Positions 13,546 to 18,352 of a DNA stretch of 18,352 nucleotides are shown here, one piece after another; position 1 is the first letter of the stretch; every line of letters starts with the position of its first letter. The notes under the pieces were generated by a model. The model ran no database searches, was not told the origin of the DNA, and was given only the letters and a program-made list of their open reading frames with translations. Origin of the DNA: Eggerthellaceae bacterium (GTDB lineage: Bacteria > Actinomycetota > Coriobacteriia > Coriobacteriales > Eggerthellaceae); the NCBI GenBank assembly GCA_017459485.1, contig JAFUCW010000203.1:1-18352 (forward strand). Direction: 5' to 3'. The translations under genes and the position numbers were made by a program.

Positions 13546-14376
13546 CTACGCCCCCCTCCGGTCGGAGCCGGATGTCGCGGCGGTAGGCGTCAGGTTGGCA
13601 TTGCCGCATGGAAGCGGGCAAGCAGCGCAAGGAGAGTCTTCCTGCATGTTCGCTTGGCCGCCTGCAGGCGCTTCGGCAGGCGCGCCTTGCCCCGTTTCCG
13701 CTTCGCCTTCTTGCGCCATTGCGTCGAAACGTTCGTCCGATGTGCGTGCACCGCGCTGTTCGAACCACACCGAAAGAGCTATGAGCAGGCCCAACACGGC
13801 GAAACCGCCCGCTGGCGTGACCATGACAAGCATGGGTTCCACAAAGGTGGGGAGCACCTGCACTCCCAGCAAGGTGCCTGCGCCCAGCAGTTCTCGCACG
13901 GCAGACATGAGCACAAGGGCCCCCGTGAACCCCAACCCCATGCCAAGCCCATCGAGTGCGGCCTGCCCTGGCGAGTGCTTCGAGGCGAACACCTCGGCAC
14001 GCCCGAGCACGATGCAGTTCACCACGATAAGAGGCAGGTAGATTCCCAGCGCTTCGTCGAGAGCGGGCAGGTACGCTTCGACTGCCATCATGACCAGGGT
14101 CACGAAACTGGCAATGATGGTGATGAAGGCGGGAATGCGCACCGAAGAGGGAATGACGTTGCGCAGAAGCGATACGGCAACACCGGAGCAGACCAGCACG
14201 AACGTGGTTGCCACGCCCATGCCGACTCCGTTTGACACCGCCGTGGAAACGGCGAGCATGGGGCATAGGCCCAACATTTGGCGCAGCACCGGGTTTTCCG
14301 TCAGCAGGCCCTTGGAAAACGTGTCACGTTTGCGCAAGGCAGCTGCGTCCGCGCCTGGAAGGGTTCGCTGAGCCAC
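13546..14376 (-). CDS. rnfE: Rnf complex subunit E with Cys-containing C-terminal extension
   Basis: A 276-residue protein. Residues 20-205 are the membrane core: LLTENPVLRQMLGLCPMLAVS with Cys38, VNCIVLGRAEVFASKH with Cys121, and about six helices. Cys38 and Cys121 match the membrane iron-sulfur ligands shared with RnfA. Residues 206-276 form a hydrophilic tail rich in Ala, Gly and Glu, ending with CAACPLPC (Cys250, 253, 257). Typical RnfE/RsxE proteins are about 200-230 residues, so the tail is extra; it may be disordered, bind metal or be a lineage trait. The GTG start overlaps the rnfG stop by one base (TAGTG) and follows GGGGAGG. Confidence 0.94.
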   Translation of the reverse strand: MAQRTLPGADAAALRKRDTFSKGLLTENPVLRQMLGLCPMLAVSTAVSNGVGMGVATTFVLVCSGVAVSLLRNVIPSSVRIPAFITIIASFVTLVMMAVEAYLPALDEALGIYLPLIVVNCIVLGRAEVFASKHSPGQAALDGLGMGLGFTGALVLMSAVRELLGAGTLLGVQVLPTFVEPMLVMVTPAGGFAVLGLLIALSVWFEQRGARTSDERFDAMAQEGEAETGQGAPAEAPAGGQANMQEDSPCAACPLPCGNANLTPTAATSGSDRRGA

Positions 14377-14942
14377 TACACCACCTCCCCGTACGCCGAA
14401 ACGGCGCGGTTGAACGCCTCAATTGCGGCTTTCGACGAAATTGTCGCTCCGCTGATGGCGTCCACCTCGTTTACGTCCACCGGCTGCGCCGCCCTGCCTG
14501 CGAACTGGCCGATGAAGTCTTCTTCCGCTATGCGTGTACCCAAGCCGGGCGTTTCGTCGTTGCCCATGGCAACCAAGCCCTCCACAACGCCGTCTGCATC
14601 GAAGGCCACAGCAAGAGGGACCTGGCCGCTGTAGCCCTTCGCCTGAGCCACTACGGCATACCCCAGCGTACTTCCCTGGGCATCCCGCGCCTCGACGAAC
14701 GCAGTGCATCCCGAAGCCGTGCATTCGACATCTCTAAACTCTGCGGCGCCAGGCACCAGCTCGCGATAGATCTGCTGCTGGCGGTCGTAGGCGGCCTGGG
14801 CGGCGATCGGTGCCGTGGCGTTATGCACGAGTCCCAGCAACATCCCGGCGACCGCGCAGATTACAACCAGCACGACGACAGGGGTTGCCACGGCAAGCAT
14901 GCCGTCGGAAGAGGCACCGGAAGTTCTCGCGGGACTAGGCAT
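14376..14942 (-). CDS. rnfG: Rnf complex subunit G, covalent FMN protein
   Basis: A 188-residue protein: a short cytoplasmic tail, one membrane helix (about 16-38), then an extracytoplasmic FMN-binding domain. The flavinylation motif is ISGATISS, with Thr167 the expected FMN-phosphate ligand; KGYSG (102-106) and DETPGLG (129-135) are family motifs. A covalent FMN requires the ApbE transferase, not encoded here. The ATG at 14942 overlaps the end of rnfD by eight bases and has GAAGGA upstream; the frame reaches 15008 but that would run far into rnfD. The subunit passes electrons on the outer side of the membrane. Confidence 0.95.
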   Translation of the reverse strand: MPSPARTSGASSDGMLAVATPVVVLVVICAVAGMLLGLVHNATAPIAAQAAYDRQQQIYRELVPGAAEFRDVECTASGCTAFVEARDAQGSTLGYAVVAQAKGYSGQVPLAVAFDADGVVEGLVAMGNDETPGLGTRIAEEDFIGQFAGRAAQPVDVNEVDAISGATISSKAAIEAFNRAVSAYGEVV

Positions 14943-15927
14943 CGGCGTTGTCCTTCCTTCGCGCGAACCTTCCTGCAGGAATGCCCTTCCATTTTTCGCG
15001 CGACACACCTACAGGAACATCTGCCGTATGCGCGTCGATGTAGGGAACGAGCAAGTTCATGAGCAGGATGGAATACGCCACACCTTCGTTCATGTTCCCC
15101 CAAAACCGGATAAGACAGGTTAGAACCGCAAGGCCCAGCGCGAACACAACCTTGCCACGCACCGTAACCGGGGACGTGGTGTAGTCGGTGGCCATGAAGA
15201 CCGCACCAAGCATAAGGCCCCCGCTGAACACCTGTACGAAGGGATCGTGGCCCGTAAGCACGCTGAACAGAAACACGGCGCCCACGTAGATTGTGGGCAC
15301 ATGCCATGTGATCGTGCGCGTGACGACCAGAATGACGAAGCCCACCACGATGGCAACCGCACTCGTTTCGCCAAGCACTCCCATCTGGGTGCCCAAGAAA
15401 AGTTCGAAGGGAGAGGCTGCGTGGGCGGAAGGGGCAAGCTGCGTTGCCGAAGTTATGGCGTCGATGTCGGATAGCGCCAGATTGGGTGCGACGTAGGTGG
15501 TCATGGCCACGGGGAACGACACCGAAAGCACAATACGTGCCACGATAGCAGGATTCGCGAAATTACGTCCAATGCCCCCGAACAGCTCTTTTGCGAGCAC
15601 GATTGCCACGAACGACCCTATGACCACCATGTAGAGCGGCAACGTGGAGGGCACGTTGTAGGCAAGCAGCATGCCGGTGACCACAGCGGATAGGTCGTGC
15701 GTGGTGTTGGGAAGCTTGCGCAGGCGGCACCAAAGGTACTCGAAGAGCACCGACGAAGCGACGGCGACCGCCACCACCAGAAGCGCCCGCGCTCCGAAAA
15801 ACGCGACAGCAGCCACGAGCGCAGGCAGAAGGGCAGCAATGACTGTCGCCATAATCCTGCGCGTGGTGACGCCGCTCAATATCTGCGGTGCGGGAAACAG
15901 CGTTAGGGAGTGTTCGGGGTGCGGCAT
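14935..15927 (-). CDS. rnfD: Rnf complex subunit D, covalent FMN membrane protein
   Basis: A 330-residue protein with about nine or ten membrane helices. It has the family start (SLTLFPAPQILSG), HDLSAVVTGMLLAYNVP, FGGIGRNFANPAIVARI and the flavinylation motif DAITSATQL with Thr162 as the expected FMN ligand. GAVFMATDYTTSPVT and GKVVFALGLAVLTCLIR near the C-terminus are also typical. RnfD with RnfG, A and E forms the path linked to Na+ or H+ transport; the ion used here cannot be told by eye. The ATG lies eight bases after the rnfC stop. The last eight bases are shared with rnfG. Confidence 0.96.
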   Translation of the reverse strand: MPHPEHSLTLFPAPQILSGVTTRRIMATVIAALLPALVAAVAFFGARALLVVAVAVASSVLFEYLWCRLRKLPNTTHDLSAVVTGMLLAYNVPSTLPLYMVVIGSFVAIVLAKELFGGIGRNFANPAIVARIVLSVSFPVAMTTYVAPNLALSDIDAITSATQLAPSAHAASPFELFLGTQMGVLGETSAVAIVVGFVILVVTRTITWHVPTIYVGAVFLFSVLTGHDPFVQVFSGGLMLGAVFMATDYTTSPVTVRGKVVFALGLAVLTCLIRFWGNMNEGVAYSILLMNLLVPYIDAHTADVPVGVSREKWKGIPAGRFARRKDNADA

Positions 15928-15934
15928 GGTGCTC

Positions 15935-17299
15935 TTACGCCCCCTTCTTCTGCGCTGCGCGCCTGGCAGCTTTGCGTGCAGCCTTCACCTGGTCGCATGC
16001 CAGGCGAGTTGCTTGCGTGAGCGGCTGCTTGGCCGGGCAGACGTATGAGCAGGTGCCACATTTCATGCACAAGTCTGCAGCAAGCTTGTCGAGCGCCTCT
16101 GCGTCGCCGCGGCGATACGAGTTCTGTATCTCGCGCGGGTAGAGCCTCATGGGACAGGAGCTGATGCACGCACCACAGCGGATACAGGCGGTGGTGCGTG
16201 GCTTTTCCATGCCCATCTCGCTGAACACGAGCAGACCGTTGTTCTGACGCACTATTGGGTAATCCCAGTCGACCTGGGAATAGCCCATCATGGGACCGCC
16301 GACGATAATCTTGCGCACTTCCTTCGCCAAGCCGCAGTGCTCCACGACTTCGCGAATCGGGGTGCCGACAAGCACCTCCACGTTCTGTGGGTGCGCAACG
16401 GCGTCGCCCATGACCGTGATGCGGCGCTTGGTAAGCGGCACGCCGTCTTGAAGGAACTTGCCGATCATGGACATGGTGGTCACGTTGAACAGCACCACTC
16501 CTGCGTCGGTCACATGTCCACCGCGCGGGATGGAACGGCCTGTAACATTGTGCACCAGCACGTGGCCGGCTCCCTGCGGATAACGTTCGGGCAGCACCGC
16601 AATCTCTACGCGCGGGTCGGACGCTGCCTGCTTCTTCATGAACGAGATTGCCTCTGTCTTGTCCTCTTCGATGCAGATAGATGCCTGGGGGACGCCAGAG
16701 AGGTCCAAACATGTGGTCAGGCCGTGCATAATGGTATCTGCGTGTTCCATCATCTCGCGATAGTCGCTTGAGATGTAGGGCTCGCACTCGGCGGCGTTCA
16801 CCAGCCAGCGATCGATGTGCGCAAAATCGACGTCCAGCTTCAGGTCGGTAGGGAAGCCTGCACCTCCCAGGCCCACAATGCCGCTGCGCTTCATGGCGGC
16901 GATCAGGCTCTGGTAGTCACTGATATCCGGAACGCCAATCGATCCATCAAGCGTCTGGGCACCGTCGGGCTCTATGACCACCGCGACATCTGTGTCGCCG
17001 TTGGAATAGAAGATGTTGCGTATTTCGACAACCGTTCCCGAAACCGAAGAGAAGATGTCTGCCGACGTACGCGCCTCGGCGTGGCCAACAAGGGTGCCCA
17101 CGTCCACATGGTCCCCTTTGGCTACCTGCGGTTGACACTTCGCTCCAATGTGCTGCTGCATGGGAAGCACGATGGTGCTGGGCAGCGACATGCACGTGGT
17201 CTGCTGGTCTGCCGTAACCTTGTTGTGCGGTATGTCTGCACCCCGCAACTTGCGGGGGCCGAACGGCCATATTCCATGCCGTGTGCCCTGCTGAGCCAC
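15935..17299 (-). CDS. rnfC: Rnf complex subunit C, NADH/FMN and iron-sulfur subunit
   Basis: A 454-residue cytoplasmic protein, full length for anaerobe RnfC. The N-terminal barrel-sandwich part (about 30-115) is followed by GLGGAGFPT (143-151), the flavin and NADH-binding loop shared with NuoF, and ECEPYISSDYREM (171-183). Two ferredoxin motifs are at Cys372-375-378-382 and Cys411-414-417-421. The C-terminus is Lys/Arg/Ala-rich and has no long repeat tail of the E. coli type. It exchanges electrons with NAD(H). The GTG start follows GAAGGATC; a TACAAT -10 box lies at 17347-17352. It is the first gene of rnfCDGEAB. Confidence 0.96.
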   Translation of the reverse strand: MAQQGTRHGIWPFGPRKLRGADIPHNKVTADQQTTCMSLPSTIVLPMQQHIGAKCQPQVAKGDHVDVGTLVGHAEARTSADIFSSVSGTVVEIRNIFYSNGDTDVAVVIEPDGAQTLDGSIGVPDISDYQSLIAAMKRSGIVGLGGAGFPTDLKLDVDFAHIDRWLVNAAECEPYISSDYREMMEHADTIMHGLTTCLDLSGVPQASICIEEDKTEAISFMKKQAASDPRVEIAVLPERYPQGAGHVLVHNVTGRSIPRGGHVTDAGVVLFNVTTMSMIGKFLQDGVPLTKRRITVMGDAVAHPQNVEVLVGTPIREVVEHCGLAKEVRKIIVGGPMMGYSQVDWDYPIVRQNNGLLVFSEMGMEKPRTTACIRCGACISSCPMRLYPREIQNSYRRGDAEALDKLAADLCMKCGTCSYVCPAKQPLTQATRLACDQVKAARKAARRAAQKKGA

Positions 17300-17694
17300 A
17301 AACGATCCTTCTCAAAAATTCTGCCAGTGCGAGAGGTGAAAGTGCGATTGTAGCGTTTTATGAACAGCTCCGCACTAGAATTTCGGCATGCGGTTGGCAA
17401 AAGCCTACTGCGAAACCCTACGTGCAGGACCGCCTTGGCTGGCAAACTGGCAAGGATAGCCCAGGCTGACCCTTCGATGCGCAAATGGCGAGCGTATTGA
17501 AATCGAACACACGCAACAGAGCAGAGCTGGCGTATACACGCTCGTCAAGGATGCGCGATGCCCATTCCCGTCCAGTGCATGCTTTGTATCCAATATGACA
17601 TAACTGTACATTTCTTAGTGCGACATACCAATTTGAAGTAAACTTTTATTTAATCTTATTTCGGTCGAACATAGAGAAATTGGGGACAGCGGCT
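17300..17694. other. 395-base divergent intergenic region between rnfC and the TetR gene
   Basis: The left part holds the rnfC leader. The right part (17575-17690) is AT-rich and carries a loose plus-strand candidate TTGTAT, 17 bases, TACATT (about 17583-17611) for the regulator gene. CTGGCAA occurs twice in tandem near 17440-17455. No real coding frame, RNA gene or clear symmetrical operator was found in the middle. Confidence 0.4.
17347..17352 (-). promoter_or_regulatory. Putative -10 box of the rnf operon
   Basis: TACAAT on the minus strand, about 48 bases before the rnfC GTG. No good -35 element is seen at 16-18 bases, so an activator or another sigma factor could be involved, or the call is wrong. 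Confidence 0.3.
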
Positions 17695-18352
17695 ATGGGT
17701 CGAACAAAATATTCGCCAGAAAAGCGCGACGAAATAGTTTCATCGTTTGTTCTGGCCGCAATCGATATCATGAAGTCAGATGGTGTTGAGGCACTATCCA
17801 TTCGCAACGTTTCGGCAAAGGCCGGTTATAGCAGTGCGACTCTGTATCTCTATTTTGAGGACTTGAACGAGCTCATCTCGCTTTCTTCGGTCTTCTATCT
17901 TCGCAATTATGTTCAGGAAATCGTCGAAACAGGTGGAAACGAGCAACGCTCCCCGAAAGAGACGTACCGTTACACATGGGATGTGTTTGCGCGACATGCG
18001 TTTAACAAACCCGAAATATATCTTAACCTGTTCTATGGCCCCAACAGCGACTCACTCGACGAAATGGTGCGCGAATACTACAAGCTCTTTCCCAACGAGC
18101 TTGAGCATGTGCGCGCACCCTTGCTGGGGATGCTTGAAGCAGGCAATCTTCTCGACCGAAACAAGGCTGTGCTCAAGCTCCTTGCTGAAGATCTGGGCAT
18201 GTCCGAACACGACATTGACCTTGCAAACAAGATGACCATTGCCTATTTCCGCACATTCCGTGAACGTGCCGCTCAAATGGAGATGACCGAGGAAACACAC
18301 CGGCAGCTGACAGACGAATTCATCGAGGCAGCTTTTTTCGTGCTGCACGACA
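17695..18352 (+). CDS. TetR/AcrR family transcriptional regulator (3' partial)
   Basis: The frame runs off the window end with 219 codons visible. Residues 10-60 form the TetR DNA-binding domain: RDEIVSSFVLAAIDIMKSDG, then the helix-turn-helix ALSIRNVSAKAGYSSATLYLYFEDLNELI with the typical YLYF and following acidic residues. The rest is the helical ligand and dimer domain, without recognisable ligand type. The ATG follows GGGGA by about eight bases. It is divergent from rnfC, so it may control itself, the rnf operon or a gene beyond the window. Its codon use is visibly more AT-rich at the 5' end than the rnf genes. Nearly the whole protein is probably present, since the family is about 190-230 residues. 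Confidence 0.88.
   Translation, partial: MGRTKYSPEKRDEIVSSFVLAAIDIMKSDGVEALSIRNVSAKAGYSSATLYLYFEDLNELISLSSVFYLRNYVQEIVETGGNEQRSPKETYRYTWDVFARHAFNKPEIYLNLFYGPNSDSLDEMVREYYKLFPNELEHVRAPLLGMLEAGNLLDRNKAVLKLLAEDLGMSEHDIDLANKMTIAYFRTFRERAAQMEMTEETHRQLTDEFIEAAFFVLHD

Noticed and set aside
13511..14266. Minus-strand frame of 251 codons overlapping rnfE
   Set aside because: Out-of-frame shadow of rnfE, extremely Arg/His/Cys-rich and with no helices, whereas the rnfE frame has the family motifs.
14208..15062. Plus-strand open frame of 284 codons across rnfG and rnfE
   Set aside because: Shadow of the rnf genes on the other strand, rich in Arg, His, Cys and Ser as expected of an antisense reading.
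1..18352. CRISPR arrays, tRNA or rRNA genes, insertion sequences
   Set aside because: No regularly spaced repeats, cloverleaf-like segment, rRNA signature or transposase-like frame was seen by eye on either strand.

Overview
The window (about 55-57% G+C by eye) looks like chromosome of a strictly anaerobic bacterium. Complete rnfCDGEAB, two double-cubane-cluster (2-hydroxyacyl-CoA dehydratase-type) proteins with an activase, a YedF/cysteine desulfurase pair of the selenium-linked type, many GTG/TTG starts, and the style of the LRR and surface-type proteins fit the Coriobacteriia (Eggerthellaceae such as Slackia or Eggerthella). This taxonomic guess is inference. No tRNA, rRNA, IS element, CRISPR array or replication origin was seen.

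Layout. Bases 1-2076 (+): the C-terminal part of a MoxR-like AAA+ ATPase, then a cytoplasmic BspA-type leucine-rich repeat protein. Bases 2209-2490 (+): a remnant of a BCCT-family transporter with an internal deletion and a lost 3' end. Bases 2602-4664 (-): a coupled cluster yedF, cysteine desulfurase family protein, DUF3343 protein, with a palindrome beside the yedF promoter. Bases 4884-5660 (-): a signal-less protein resembling a surface-protein repeat module. Bases 5661-6341: no secure gene but two very strong hairpins. Bases 6342-6578 (-): a 78-residue protein with a near-consensus promoter and ribosome binding site. Bases 6734-7888 (-): a YjiM-type double-cubane-cluster reductase. Bases 8129-9210 (+): ridA and a CpXC zinc-ribbon protein. 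Bases 9352-11797 (-): a second double-cubane-cluster protein, a second DUF3343 protein and the BadF/HgdC-type activase. Bases 12117-17299 (-): rnfC-D-G-E-A-B, nearly all genes abutting or overlapping. Bases 17695-18352 (+): the start of a TetR-family regulator, divergent from rnfC.

How they may work together. Rnf exchanges electrons between ferredoxin and NAD with ion transport across the membrane. The activase is an ATP-driven electron injector that would take low-potential electrons from ferredoxin or flavodoxin and pass them to the double-cubane proteins. DUF3343, proposed elsewhere as a sulfur/selenium carrier, occurs twice: once with the cysteine desulfurase/YedF pair and once inside the double-cubane operon. 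The most interesting hypothesis here is that the two clusters form one system, in which sulfur (or selenium) handling supports a [Fe8S9]-type double-cubane reductase powered through Rnf and the activase. That link is inference from gene order and shared families.
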